Source of the DNA: Desulforhopalus sp.
Lineage (GTDB): Bacteria > Desulfobacterota > Desulfobulbia > Desulfobulbales > Desulfocapsaceae
DNA: 64,000 nucleotides
Assembly (NCBI GenBank): GCA_030247675.1
Contig: JAOTRX010000007.1
Coordinates: forward strand, 62,001 to 126,000
Reading direction: 5' to 3'
The notes under the pieces were generated by a model. It ran no database searches. It was not told the origin of the DNA and saw only the letters and a list, made by a program, of their open reading frames with translations. The first letter of the stretch is position 1, and each line of letters begins with the position of its first letter. Shown here one piece after another: positions 1 to 8,159 of this stretch. The position numbers were made by a program, and so were the translations under genes.

Positions 1-2
1 TG

Positions 3-158
3 GCTGAATATGAACAAGGTCTGCAAAAAGGCGCAGCAGATGTCACCGTGACTCGTCTGTATTTAGAGAGCATGGAGAAGGTGATGGCGAAGGTGAAAAA
101 ATACATAGTTGACCCACAGGACGGTGGAAAAATGAATTTGCGCCTCCTGCAAAAATAA
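3..158 (+). CDS. hflK: C-terminal end of an HflK-like SPFH/band 7 membrane protein (partial)
   Basis: Only the last 51 codons are in the window; the frame enters from the left edge and stops with TAA at 156-158. The tail reads RLYLESMEKVMAKVKKY and then a short hydrophilic end. This matches the conserved C-terminal segment of HflK, where RLYxETMEKVL precedes a variable tail. HflK is known as a bitopic inner-membrane SPFH protein that, with HflC, forms a cage regulating FtsH proteolysis. The assignment rests on this short motif. Another band 7 family member is possible, and no HflC gene follows directly; the next gene is a ribosome hibernation factor. Confidence 0.6.
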   Translation, partial: AEYEQGLQKGAADVTVTRLYLESMEKVMAKVKKYIVDPQDGGKMNLRLLQK

Positions 159-231
159 TAGTTTTCAGGATAGAGCGGAGAATTGGTGCTCGCTCTTCAA
201 CATCAATCCGGAAGAAATGTGAGAGACCCAT

Positions 232-609
232 ATGATTCAGATAATTTTCAAGAATTTGAAACGATCAGAACTGGTAAGAGCAGCTGTAACACGACGGCTG
301 AAAAGCGTGGTCGATAGGTTTCCAGCTTTGAAAGAGTGCCGAATCCATGCTACTCTAGAAATGCACAATTCACCGATACAAGCTCGGCCCGATCTCTTCA
401 CGGTCAAAGTCCTTGTTCGAAACGGTCGGTATCGTGGGGTCAAACTGAAGAAATCCGCTCAAAATCTTTATGTCGCACTCGCGGATGTAATGGAACACAC
501 GCTTGAAAAGTTCAACCGCTTCGGTGATCGGTTACGTGTTAAAGAGAGAAGTAGAGAAAGACAGAAGAAAGTTTGCCGCTTGGACCAAGAGTCCTGGAGT
601 CTTGAATAG
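232..609 (+). CDS. hpf: Ribosome hibernation promoting factor / S30AE (YfiA-HPF) family protein
   Basis: A 125-residue protein with the sigma-54 modulation/S30AE fold signature: an N-terminal beta strand (MIQIIFKNL), an amphipathic helix ending in a Lys/Arg-rich segment, a strand with HATLEMHNS, and a second helix with YVALADVMEHTLEKF. Family members bind the 30S decoding region and silence or dimerise ribosomes in stationary phase. It has the short-HPF type length, with a basic C-terminal tail of about 25 residues rich in Arg/Lys instead of the long-HPF dimerisation domain. It starts 73 bases after the hflK stop and is followed by a strong terminator, so it probably ends that transcript. Confidence 0.75.
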   Translation: MIQIIFKNLKRSELVRAAVTRRLKSVVDRFPALKECRIHATLEMHNSPIQARPDLFTVKVLVRNGRYRGVKLKKSAQNLYVALADVMEHTLEKFNRFGDRLRVKERSRERQKKVCRLDQESWSLE

Positions 610-661
610 TCAATTTGATAAATTATAGTTTCGTTGGAACAGGGGTGTTTCACCCCGGGGT

Positions 662-692
662 GAAGGCGGCGCTTGGCGCCGCCTTCCTTTTT
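662..692 (+). terminator. Rho-independent terminator after hpf
   Basis: A perfect 10-bp GC-rich stem (662-671 with 677-686) with a 5-base loop runs directly into a T-run at 688-692. It is immediately preceded by a 16-base perfect palindrome at 649-664 (TTCACCCCGGGGTGAA), which could form an alternative hairpin. It probably ends the hflK-hpf transcript. The remaining bases up to the lnt start hold no gene I can support. Confidence 0.85.
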
Positions 693-865
693 GGCGCGGG
701 AACATCGCTTGCCAAAACTCCTGTTGAGCTGTGTTAGCCCCGGATGCTGGCCGGTTTGCTGTATTTTGGTTCAGGTGTTGGTCTTGCGCTATATCGTCTG
801 TTGCGTCATGTCCCTATAGGTGTAGGTTGGCATGAGGCGAGGTTCCATGGTTTGCTGCGCCTATA

Positions 866-2410
866 TTGATTATGGCAGCTCTTCACCCCTATATTTTTGC
901 CGCTCTAAGCGGCGTTGGCCTTTGGCTGGCCTTTCCCGGCGGCGGTGCCATGCCCCAGCTGCTGCCTCTTGTATTGGTACCACTGCTGCATGCGGTTGCC
1001 GTCGGCTCGCTGCGACAAGCGACTCTTGTCGGTCTCGTCGGCGGCCTCGTCCATTTTTTGTTGCTGCTCTACTGGATCGTTATAGTCCTCAACACTTACG
1101 GCGGCTTGTCTTGGTTTTTTTCACTGTTGGCATTGGTGCTACTGGCGTCGTACATGAGCATCTACATCGCCATCTTCGCGGCAATCACCCGTTTCAGTCT
1201 TGAGGCTTTACCTCCGGCCATTAACCTCTGGCTGCTACCGGCTCTGTGGGTCGGACTCGACTGGCTGCGCAGCATCCTGTTCAGCGGCTTCCCCTGGATG
1301 GACCTCGGCTACGCTTTGTACAACCTTCCCACCGTCATCCAAATCGCTGATCTCGTTGGCCACTATGGGTTAACCTACCTGATCGTCATGCTCAATCTTC
1401 TGATATTTTTTTTCAGTAAAAGTCGCCGAAACTCTCTGACCCAGAGTCAGCTTATCCTGCCGGTCTGCCTATTGCTGCTGGTTGTCGTCTACAGCCAGCG
1501 GCGGATGCAACAGATCCAACAACAGGCGAATGCGGCACCTCACATGACTATCGGGGTGGTCCAAGGCAATATCGACCAGAGTGTCAAATGGCTGCCGGCG
1601 CAGCAAAAAACAACGGTCGATACCTACCTGCGCCTGAGCAATTCCCTTACTAATAGTTCTGCACCGTCGTTGATCGTCTGGCCGGAGACGGCCTTGCCCG
1701 TTTACCCGCTTACCGAAGCTCAGATGGCACCTTTGCACACCTTGTTAAGACAAGGAGACTTCGCTCTGCTCAGTGGTGTCCCTTTGCACGAAACCATAAA
1801 TCGAAACATCAAGCCCAAGCTTTACAACAGTGCTTTGTTACTCAAGCCGGATGGGACCACCGTCGGCACCTATCATAAATCGCACCTCGTGCCCTTTGGG
1901 GAATATGTGCCATTACAAGATGTTTTTCCCTTTATATCGCCCTTGGTGCAAGCGGTTGGCAACTTCAGCGCAGGCACCATTGACCAACCTCTACCCCGAC
2001 AGGAAGCCAAACTCGGTATCCTGATCTGTTTCGAATCAGTTTTTGCCGATCTTTCGCGACAGTGGGTCAAAGCAGGGGCCAATCTTTTAGTGAATTTGAC
2101 TAACGACGCCTGGTACGGTCGCTCAAGCGCCCCTTACCACAGTTTGGCCATGGCGGTGTTCCGTGCCGTGGAAACGAGGCGCAGCCTGGTGCGCTCCGCC
2201 AATACCGGGATTTCGGCCTTCATCGAACCAACCGGGACGATTGCCGAGCAATCGGAGATTTTCATCCAATGGGCCAAATCCGCCGAAATATCCCTTCTCA
2301 CCGGCAAAACCGTCTGGGTTCGTTTCGGCTACCTTTTTGCTCCAGCATGTCTCACCCTTAGTCTTATCATCAGTGCAAGCACGCTGTCTATTCGACGACT
2401 GAGAACATAG
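866..2410 (+). CDS. lnt: Apolipoprotein N-acyltransferase Lnt
   Basis: Lnt transfers an acyl chain from phospholipid to the N-terminal Cys of apolipoproteins in the inner membrane, the last step of lipoprotein maturation. The 514-residue frame has the family architecture: about six N-terminal membrane segments (residues 5-210), a nitrilase-like periplasmic domain (about 225-480) and a final membrane helix. The catalytic triad is visible as E274 in VWPETALP, K338 in YHKSHLVPFGEYVP and C388 in LICFES. The frame opens with TTG at 866; an ATG lies two codons downstream at 872 and is equally likely, as neither has a clear ribosome binding site. Several lipoproteins in this window (pal, 31235-31948, 32064-33644) would be substrates. 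Confidence 0.93.
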   Translation: MIMAALHPYIFAALSGVGLWLAFPGGGAMPQLLPLVLVPLLHAVAVGSLRQATLVGLVGGLVHFLLLLYWIVIVLNTYGGLSWFFSLLALVLLASYMSIYIAIFAAITRFSLEALPPAINLWLLPALWVGLDWLRSILFSGFPWMDLGYALYNLPTVIQIADLVGHYGLTYLIVMLNLLIFFFSKSRRNSLTQSQLILPVCLLLLVVVYSQRRMQQIQQQANAAPHMTIGVVQGNIDQSVKWLPAQQKTTVDTYLRLSNSLTNSSAPSLIVWPETALPVYPLTEAQMAPLHTLLRQGDFALLSGVPLHETINRNIKPKLYNSALLLKPDGTTVGTYHKSHLVPFGEYVPLQDVFPFISPLVQAVGNFSAGTIDQPLPRQEAKLGILICFESVFADLSRQWVKAGANLLVNLTNDAWYGRSSAPYHSLAMAVFRAVETRRSLVRSANTGISAFIEPTGTIAEQSEIFIQWAKSAEISLLTGKTVWVRFGYLFAPACLTLSLIISASTLSIRRLRT

Positions 2411-2462
2411 CATATTGTCGACGTAGTAGCTTATCTGACAGCAGCACCGACGATGAAGACGG

Positions 2463-2608
2463 GCTATAGCCGTTCTTGCCCTGCCCGAACTTCCCTTCAA
2501 TCGGAAGCCGCTCCAGAGCATCCTGTTTTTGCAGTTTCTTTTCCAGTTTGATCTGCGCTGCATTCTGGTTGGTGTGTTTCATCGGTCGCCCCAGTGGCTT
2601 GCACTAGG
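2463..2608 (-). pseudogene. Remnant of an IS5/IS1182-type transposase C-terminus
   Basis: Read on the minus strand from 2608, the frame gives KPLGRPMKH, a Lys/Gln-rich linker, then ERLPIEGKFGQGKNGY. The 'LGRP ... R-IEGKFGQGK-GY' combination is a hallmark of the C-terminal region of IS5/IS1182-group DDE transposases. The frame is closed upstream by an in-frame TAG just before the conserved block, and downstream of GKNGY the expected leucine-rich tail is lost. It is therefore a degraded fragment squeezed between lnt and the next minus-strand gene, with no start, catalytic core or visible terminal repeats. Confidence 0.6.
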
Positions 2609-2637
2609 CCGGTTGAGTGTCTTCATTTTGATAAAGA

Positions 2638-4695
2638 TTACTCAATAATCTGCGGTATCCGGTAATACATCTCCAGATCGGGTTCAAAAACATCCATCAT
2701 TTGGCGTTCGCCTTCCAATTCAGGATGGTCTCCAAATTTTTCCAGGACCAGCTGCTCCGGTTGCGCAGGCGTGTCATATTTCTTGACGATAGTCCGGTCG
2801 AGAATAGCCCATTCGGCCACCAGGACACTCTTTTGGCCATATTCGCCGCTGACAACCTTGTCGATAGAATAAGTGTTGACTACCAGAGCTCGGCGGTAGG
2901 CGCCAATGGAATCAGGTGCCGGGATCTCTGTCCTTTCAGCCAGTTTCCCCTCGACCACAAGCCTCTCGGACCGTTTAGCTTCTCTGTTGCGTTCTTCCGC
3001 CATACGGCTGTTTGCTGCTATTTCAGAAGGTTCAAGCGCTTGGTCATAGATCGCTATTCCGGCCAGGGTACCGCGCCAGCCACCGGCCGGGTCACCAAAA
3101 CTCAGAGAGTCAACAGTTGTCTCGGAAAAATCAATTTTCCCTGCTTTTTTCCCAAGGCTTTTTCCGTTCGCAAAAAGCTCCAGACTGTCTCCGGTATTGG
3201 TAACAACAAGGTGGAGAGGTTTCCCGGCCACAAGGATTCCAGGCCACGAGACCTGCTCACCTACAGTATGTATCAAGAGATTATCCCCTTGCTGCTGAAT
3301 TATTACCCCTGGTTTCTCTCCAGCCGTTAGAGAGATTATCCTTCCGTGTTGATTTGGTTCCGGTATAAGAGAAAATTCCACTGTGGCCCGACTGGTTCGA
3401 GCTAAGGCCGCGCCGACTTTTTTTCCCGTCTCACCTGTATCACCCCATCCGCCATTGGTTGCTATCTGGAAATTATTGGTATGGAGAGATTTACCCCTGA
3501 GGTTGATATTGCATTGCAAAAAACCAACCGGACTATTCTCGTCCAGCTGATTGGCAGCCTTCATGTTCTCCCAGACGAACACCAGACGCTCTCGCGAGAA
3601 AGGCCAGTTCATGGTCTTAACAGGCGCGCTCTTCTGCGCGACGCTGTCAGCGAGTTTGACTTCGTTGCCTCCTTCAATCCACAGATCGGGATAGAAATCA
3701 GCCCGGCCGTTATTGGTCACCTTTAACCAGTCCACGACGTTTCGCGCCCGTTCATCGAAACGACCGATGTGGATCTCGACCTTTTCACCGCCGCCGCCGA
3801 TCCTGTTGCCGCCATCTCCTTTTTCATAAGGACCGGTGATTACGAAGTAGCGGGGATGGTTGCTCCAACGCGGGTGATACACTTCATAGCCACCAACGTC
3901 GGGTGCCCCATTGATCTTCACATTCCAACTGTCTCCGCCGATAACGCTATGCATCTGAATATTACGGTGCAAGCCATCGAAGACCCACAGTAACTTGGAA
4001 TTATCGGGACTGATCGAGGTCCAACAACCGTTGCCGAGTCTCTGCCACCGCTTATCCTTGGTCCACAGCACACCTGCGTCCGGCCAGGGGAAAACCCCGC
4101 CAAGGATCTCTCCGTCGCGAGAAAGCTGGATGTTCGACCAGGCGAGATTGGTCTTGTCCCAGATCAATTCCTTTTTGGCCGGCTTTTCCAGTTGGAAGCG
4201 GTAAAGGGGTTGACTCGTGCCGTACTTGTTTTCGGGCTGCGGTCCATCAAAACTATAGACCCAGGTCGTCTTTTTGCGCAACAGGAGACTGGGGTGGGGA
4301 TCCTGCCAGACCGCCACCGCAACACCTGAACCAAGTTCCAGCACCTTGCCGCTTTCCCACTCCACCAAGTACATCTGCCGCGATAATCGGTTGCTGACGA
4401 TCACCTGTTTGCCATCGGGGGTGATGAGCGGCAAGAAAAAATTGTCGACATTCGGCAGCAACGGCCGCTCGCCTTTGCCATCTTCGGAATCATAGCCATA
4501 GAGTTTGAGATTCTTGCCTAGCGCCAAGGTATCGGCGCCATCACCCTGATCCTGCACCCATACCAATCGGGTGTGTCTGCCGGTCCATTGACCGATTTTG
4601 TCGCCGTTTTTTGCCTCACCCATCGTCAGTCCAGGAAACAATGCCACCAGTAGCAACAAGAGACTGACCTGCCAATATTTTCCACATGTTGTCAT
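2638..4695 (-). CDS. Secreted protein with beta-propeller-like N-terminal half and LamG/concanavalin-like domain, function unknown
   Basis: The open frame reaches a TTG at 4752, but the ATG at 4695 places a clean signal peptide at the N-terminus (WQVSLLLLLVALFPGLTMGEA), so I prefer that start (685 residues). Residues about 40-370 contain repeated 'SPDG/SxDG' and 'W-x-D' style blades typical of TolB/WD40-like propellers (TPDGKQVIVSN, SRDGEILGG, SPDNSKLLWVF). Residues about 400-560 look like a LamG/concanavalin-A lectin fold (SLELFANGKSLGK, LSFGDPAGGWRGTLAGIAIYDQAL). A charged C-terminal domain follows. Similar layouts are found in secreted carbohydrate-binding proteins. I cannot assign a substrate. 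It is a single minus-strand gene between a transposase remnant and an M23 protein. Confidence 0.7.
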   Translation of the reverse strand: MTTCGKYWQVSLLLLLVALFPGLTMGEAKNGDKIGQWTGRHTRLVWVQDQGDGADTLALGKNLKLYGYDSEDGKGERPLLPNVDNFFLPLITPDGKQVIVSNRLSRQMYLVEWESGKVLELGSGVAVAVWQDPHPSLLLRKKTTWVYSFDGPQPENKYGTSQPLYRFQLEKPAKKELIWDKTNLAWSNIQLSRDGEILGGVFPWPDAGVLWTKDKRWQRLGNGCWTSISPDNSKLLWVFDGLHRNIQMHSVIGGDSWNVKINGAPDVGGYEVYHPRWSNHPRYFVITGPYEKGDGGNRIGGGGEKVEIHIGRFDERARNVVDWLKVTNNGRADFYPDLWIEGGNEVKLADSVAQKSAPVKTMNWPFSRERLVFVWENMKAANQLDENSPVGFLQCNINLRGKSLHTNNFQIATNGGWGDTGETGKKVGAALARTSRATVEFSLIPEPNQHGRIISLTAGEKPGVIIQQQGDNLLIHTVGEQVSWPGILVAGKPLHLVVTNTGDSLELFANGKSLGKKAGKIDFSETTVDSLSFGDPAGGWRGTLAGIAIYDQALEPSEIAANSRMAEERNREAKRSERLVVEGKLAERTEIPAPDSIGAYRRALVVNTYSIDKVVSGEYGQKSVLVAEWAILDRTIVKKYDTPAQPEQLVLEKFGDHPELEGERQMMDVFEPDLEMYYRIPQIIE

Positions 4696-4812
4696 ATTGT
4701 TAATCCATTTGTGTCCTTGTGTTCCAAAGTGCGTTTTTCGAGCATACGTCAACAGAAATATTAATCAGGTTAAAGAGTGAAATGTAAAGGGAGAAAACAA
4801 AAAGATTGAAAC

Positions 4813-5559
4813 CTAGCCATTATTCATTGTAATTCGACCATTCCCAACTATTTCATCATTCTCCGAGAGGTGGTTCAGGGGATCTGAAAGTTTACCGGCA
4901 ACAACTACCTCAAAATGAAGATTTGCACCGGTAGTTCGCCCGGTTTCACCTACTTGTCCGAGGAGTTGGCCCTTACTGATTTTTTGGCCCTTGCGAATAT
5001 TTGTTAGGTTGAGGTGAGCGTACCGGGTTTTTATGCCATTCGGATGAACGATCTCTACAGTTAATCCGTATCCACGCAGCCATCCGGTTCGCGCCACCAC
5101 ACCATTGGCCCAGGCGAACACCTCCGTTCCCGTTGGCCGAGATATGTCGATGCCTTTATGAAACTTCGGACTATTATTAAGTGGATCGGCTCTTTTGCCA
5201 AAGCCGGAGGAGATATTGTCATTGTCGGTGAGCTGTTGTAAATCCTCACTACTTGTTGCTTGGTTATTCAATATCTGTCTTTTCTTGGCGACTGGGGATA
5301 TAACAACCACAGATGTTTTGCGATTGTTGTTGAGCATTTTTTTTCCATGGCTTGCTTTTATTATAACTTTTCCATTCTTGTCTGATTGACGCAGTGGCTT
5401 CTCCGTTTGGAGATCTTGGTTATTGATGTATTGATTTGCCGACAAAAACTCCTCAAGGGGGATGTCGGCAGAATCCAATTCATAACTATCTAAAAGCAAA
5501 GGTATATCCAGTGTATTTAAAGAAAACATAAGGCAGAGTAATGGCAGTAGTACCGTCAT
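4813..5559 (-). CDS. M23 (LytM-like) peptidase-domain protein with a substituted active-site His
   Basis: A 248-residue protein with an N-terminal hydrophobic segment (signal or anchor), about 100 residues of low-complexity Asn/Lys-rich linker, and a C-terminal M23 domain (about 115-235). M23 enzymes are zinc endopeptidases that cut peptidoglycan cross-links. The zinc ligands H134 and D138 (HKGID) and H215 are present, as is the His of YAHL (H182). The position normally occupied by the first His of the HxH motif reads Asn (N213 in GANLHFEV). In LytM that His is catalytic, so the protein may be inactive, acting as an activator in the way EnvC/NlpD do, or have altered chemistry. No ribosome binding site is obvious at this ATG. 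Confidence 0.8.
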   Translation of the reverse strand: MTVLLPLLCLMFSLNTLDIPLLLDSYELDSADIPLEEFLSANQYINNQDLQTEKPLRQSDKNGKVIIKASHGKKMLNNNRKTSVVVISPVAKKRQILNNQATSSEDLQQLTDNDNISSGFGKRADPLNNSPKFHKGIDISRPTGTEVFAWANGVVARTGWLRGYGLTVEIVHPNGIKTRYAHLNLTNIRKGQKISKGQLLGQVGETGRTTGANLHFEVVVAGKLSDPLNHLSENDEIVGNGRITMNNG

Positions 5560-5699
5560 ATTATCAAGTCTCGTCAGATGTTTTTAAGCGGCAACAAATT
5601 GTCTTACGTGAATTATTTTTTTCTAATGAGCAAATCGGAATGCTTTCAAGTTTGATCCGTTAATAACGGAGTTGGTAGCAAAAGAAAGCCCACCACTCG

Positions 5700-5736
5700 C
5701 TTCGATCAAATCTCGCAAGCCGAGATTTGATCGAAG
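5700..5736. repeat. 16-bp perfect inverted repeat in the M23-dsbA intergenic region
   Basis: CTTCGATCAAATCTCG (5700-5715) is followed after five bases by its exact complement (5721-5736). There is no T-run directly after either arm, so it is not a standard intrinsic terminator. On the minus strand a T-rich stretch lies about 12 bases past the stem, so weak termination after the dsbA-like gene is possible. A smaller palindrome (CCGTTA-A-TAACGG, 5657-5669) sits next to it. The 282-base gap holds no gene I can support. Confidence 0.7.
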
Positions 5737-5841
5737 GTCTACCGCTCAATTAACCTGCGTCGAGCAGGCCCGGTTATTACTTAGCGAGAGGTGTTTTATG
5801 AAAAGCTCCATCAAGCATTCAATCAACCTTGAGACTCTCCA

Positions 5842-6714
5842 TCATTTCGTTGGTTTGCTCAATTCCTCGTCGATCAACCTTTGCAGCTCTTCAATGGTGC
5901 GTTGATTCAGTTTTTTACCATTGACAAACACGGCGGGAGTTCCAGTTATGCCAAACTTATATGCCTCAGCCATATCCTTGTTGAGCTTTTGGACTAACAG
6001 TGGTGATTTCTGGTCAGCGTTGAAACGTTCTTGGTTTAAGCCAAGTTCGGTGGCGATTTTGCTGAAAGAGTCAGTAGTAACTTTTTCTTCGGCAAACAAA
6101 CGGTCATGAAACTCCCAAAATTTTCCTTGTTCTTTGGCAGCCAAAGCGGCTAAAGCCGCAGGCCCGGCCATTTTGTGATTTTGAAGAGGAAAGTTCTTGA
6201 AGGCAATTTTTACAGTTTCAGGATTTCGCTTGAGGGCTTGTTCGAGAATTGGCAATAATTTGCTGCAATAGGAGCATTCAAAATCGGAAAAAACGGCAAC
6301 GGTGACCGGCGCACCGATTTTCCCCTTGATCGGAGAATCCGAAATGTCTATGTCGAGGATAAAATCGACTGCCAGGGTCGAAAGACGATTATCTTTGCTA
6401 TCAATAAGATATAGGAATTCACCACGAGGCGAAATATCGATTGCCGACACCCCTTCGCCAGCTGGAATTCGTCCTTGCAGTTTCCCTTGCTGATTGTAGA
6501 CCAAAACCTGCTTGCTGTCCGTCAGAATAAAGGCGTAATTGCCGTCCAAAGAATAGGCAATATCCAGGGGTTTGTTGGGTAATTGCAGATCACTGACCTG
6601 AGTCCATTGAACTCGATCATCTTGACCGTTGCCGGCAGTAGCGGCAAAAGCAGGCAATGTGATTGCGACCATGGCTAACGCCAAGCTGGGGATAATGTAT
6701 TTGAGATGTTTCAT
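5842..6714 (-). CDS. DsbA-like periplasmic thiol:disulfide oxidoreductase with an N-terminal propeller-like segment
   Basis: A 290-residue protein beginning with a signal peptide (about 1-25, ending AFA). Residues about 40-118 have propeller-blade-like repeats (IAYSLDGNYAFILTDSK, IDISPRGEFLYLIDSKDN). From about 135 it is a thioredoxin-fold DsbA/DSBA-like domain with the redox motif C147-S-Y-C150, the inserted helical region, and the cis-Pro loop GTPAVFVNG near the C-terminus. DsbA-like enzymes oxidise or isomerise Cys pairs in the periplasm. It is the last gene of the minus-strand resB/resC cluster, and a strong AAGGAG site precedes the ATG. The context points to handling apocytochrome or partner thiols during cytochrome c maturation. 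Confidence 0.85.
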   Translation of the reverse strand: MKHLKYIIPSLALAMVAITLPAFAATAGNGQDDRVQWTQVSDLQLPNKPLDIAYSLDGNYAFILTDSKQVLVYNQQGKLQGRIPAGEGVSAIDISPRGEFLYLIDSKDNRLSTLAVDFILDIDISDSPIKGKIGAPVTVAVFSDFECSYCSKLLPILEQALKRNPETVKIAFKNFPLQNHKMAGPAALAALAAKEQGKFWEFHDRLFAEEKVTTDSFSKIATELGLNQERFNADQKSPLLVQKLNKDMAEAYKFGITGTPAVFVNGKKLNQRTIEELQRLIDEELSKPTK

Positions 6715-6770
6715 CTAGAATACTCCTTGTATTATTAGTTATTGTGATTGAGCAGGCGACACCAATTTTG

Positions 6771-7232
6771 CTAGTTCTTTATTAAGCCACTCAGTATCAG
6801 TTCAATTGTTGGATTTATCGGATCGTTGGTCTTAACAGTAATTACCCGACGATAGTTGAGGTTTTTTCCCTTGCTTATCGTGGCCTTAATAAGAATATTT
6901 CCCTCGCCACCGGCGGGGATTTGTCTCGGGTACGAGACGGCGGCGCAGCCTCAACCGGTTTTTACCTCGGAGATAATCAATTCACCCGCACCTCGATTTT
7001 TGATAAGAAAGTCATGAACGACCTCGCGCCCGTTGGCAACCTCGCCGAAATCGTATTGTTTCTCTGTAATTTCAGCTACGGGATCATTGCTCCCGAAAAC
7101 CGTTGCGGGCAGGTATGTCAGAAAGAGCACTAAAAAACTCATCGCAAATATAAAGCTCATGAGGACAAAACGGTTTGTAACCTGCTTTATCTGTGCGACC
7201 TGAACGATGCTAGAGTGTCTTTTTGTATTCAT
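6771..7232 (-). CDS. DUF1573-domain membrane-anchored protein, probable selenoprotein (in-frame UGA at codon 94)
   Basis: Starting at the ATG at 7232, which has an AAGGAG site, the frame encodes a short cytoplasmic tail, a membrane anchor (about 22-42) and a DUF1573 Ig-like domain (KQYDFGEVANGREVVHDFLIKN...). It meets TGA at 6951-6953, exactly where DUF1573 proteins have the first Cys of their conserved CGC motif: VKTG-UGA-GCAAVSY. Past the TGA the same frame continues as clear DUF1573 sequence (IPAGGEGNILIKA..., RRVITVKTNDP, IELILSGLIKN) to TAG at 6771. The full product is 153 residues with Sec94. A SECIS-like hairpin follows the UGA. The alternative is a single nonsense mutation of a Cys codon. 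It lies between resC and the dsbA-like gene, so a redox role in cytochrome c maturation is inferred. Confidence 0.75.
6923..6953 (-). promoter_or_regulatory. SECIS-like hairpin immediately downstream of an in-frame UGA
   Basis: On the minus strand, UGA (6951-6953) is followed by 12 bases and then GUCUCG-UACC-CGAGAC (6938-6923), a perfect 6-bp stem. Taken as a 5-bp stem, the apical loop is GUACCC, beginning with G 17 bases after the UGA. Bacterial SECIS elements recognised by SelB have a small apical loop with G among its first two bases, about 16-37 bases after the UGA, so the spacing and loop fit. The flanking CGCC/GGCG segments could extend a lower stem. Confidence 0.6.
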
Positions 7233-7300
7233 CTTTCTCCTTGTATTTCCGTGTTTATGTTGTTTATGCCAGGGTGTCGTTCTCAATTGTGTTGGTATCA

Positions 7301-8158
7301 TCACCCGCCGCCATAACTATGCAGTCCCGAGAGGAGGAAGTTGACCCCGTAATAGGTGAAAACAACCGACAGTAAACCGAGCAGGGCAATCCAGGCCATG
7401 CGGGTTCCGCTCCAGCCTCTCGTGTAACGGGCATGCAGAGCAAGTGCATAAATGAACCAGGTGATGAGTGACCACGTTTCTTTTGGGTCCCAACTCCAGT
7501 AAGTACCCCAGGCTGAATTTGCCCAGACCGCACCGGTGATGATTCCAGCGGTCAGCCAAAGGAAGCCGAACATAATCATTTTATAGATTATGATATCGAG
7601 TTGCTCCAAATCCATTCCTGTGGTTCCAAGTGTCTGCGGCTTTTGCCGAGCCTTCTTTGCCGAACCTCTGGACCTCACCAGATACAGGATTGCCAAGCCA
7701 CCCGCTATGGTAAAAGCGGCATACCCGATGAAACAGGTAATGACATGAGCCGCCAGCCAATTACTTTGCAGGGCCGGTAGGAGAGGCTTTATATCCTTTG
7801 AGAATTCCGTAGAAAACGAAGCATAGGCCATTGTTAAAAACGCGAAGGATACTATGTAACTCCCCAGGTATTTTGTTTTATAGATATGCTCAATCGCCAG
7901 ATAAACCATGGCAATCGACCAGGCAAAAAATACCAACGACTCATACATGTTGGAAAGAGGTACATAACCGATACCCTGCTGATAGGACTCGCTCCATCGC
8001 AAGCCTATGCCGATGCTATTGGTCAATACACCAATGATTGTCAAGACAGTAGCAAACAGTCCCAGTTTTTCGATCCGGAAAATTGCCAGGGCGACATAGG
8101 AAACAGTCGCGGCGAGATAAATAAACGTCGTATATCCTAGAAATTGTGAAGAATCCAC
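7301..8158 (-). CDS. resC: System II cytochrome c biogenesis protein ResC/CcsA (haem exporter/handling)
   Basis: ResC (CcsA/CcsB naming varies) forms with ResB the haem lyase that exports haem and attaches it to apocytochrome c. The protein has about eight membrane segments and the tryptophan-rich WWD signature WGTYWSWDPKETWSLITW between late helices, plus flanking conserved His residues. I choose the GTG at 8158: it starts one base after the resB stop and is preceded by a perfect AGGAGG at 7-base spacing, giving 285 residues. The frame extends further upstream only by overlapping resB. It is translationally coupled to resB. Confidence 0.92.
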   Translation of the reverse strand: MDSSQFLGYTTFIYLAATVSYVALAIFRIEKLGLFATVLTIIGVLTNSIGIGLRWSESYQQGIGYVPLSNMYESLVFFAWSIAMVYLAIEHIYKTKYLGSYIVSFAFLTMAYASFSTEFSKDIKPLLPALQSNWLAAHVITCFIGYAAFTIAGGLAILYLVRSRGSAKKARQKPQTLGTTGMDLEQLDIIIYKMIMFGFLWLTAGIITGAVWANSAWGTYWSWDPKETWSLITWFIYALALHARYTRGWSGTRMAWIALLGLLSVVFTYYGVNFLLSGLHSYGGG

Positions 8159-8159
8159 G

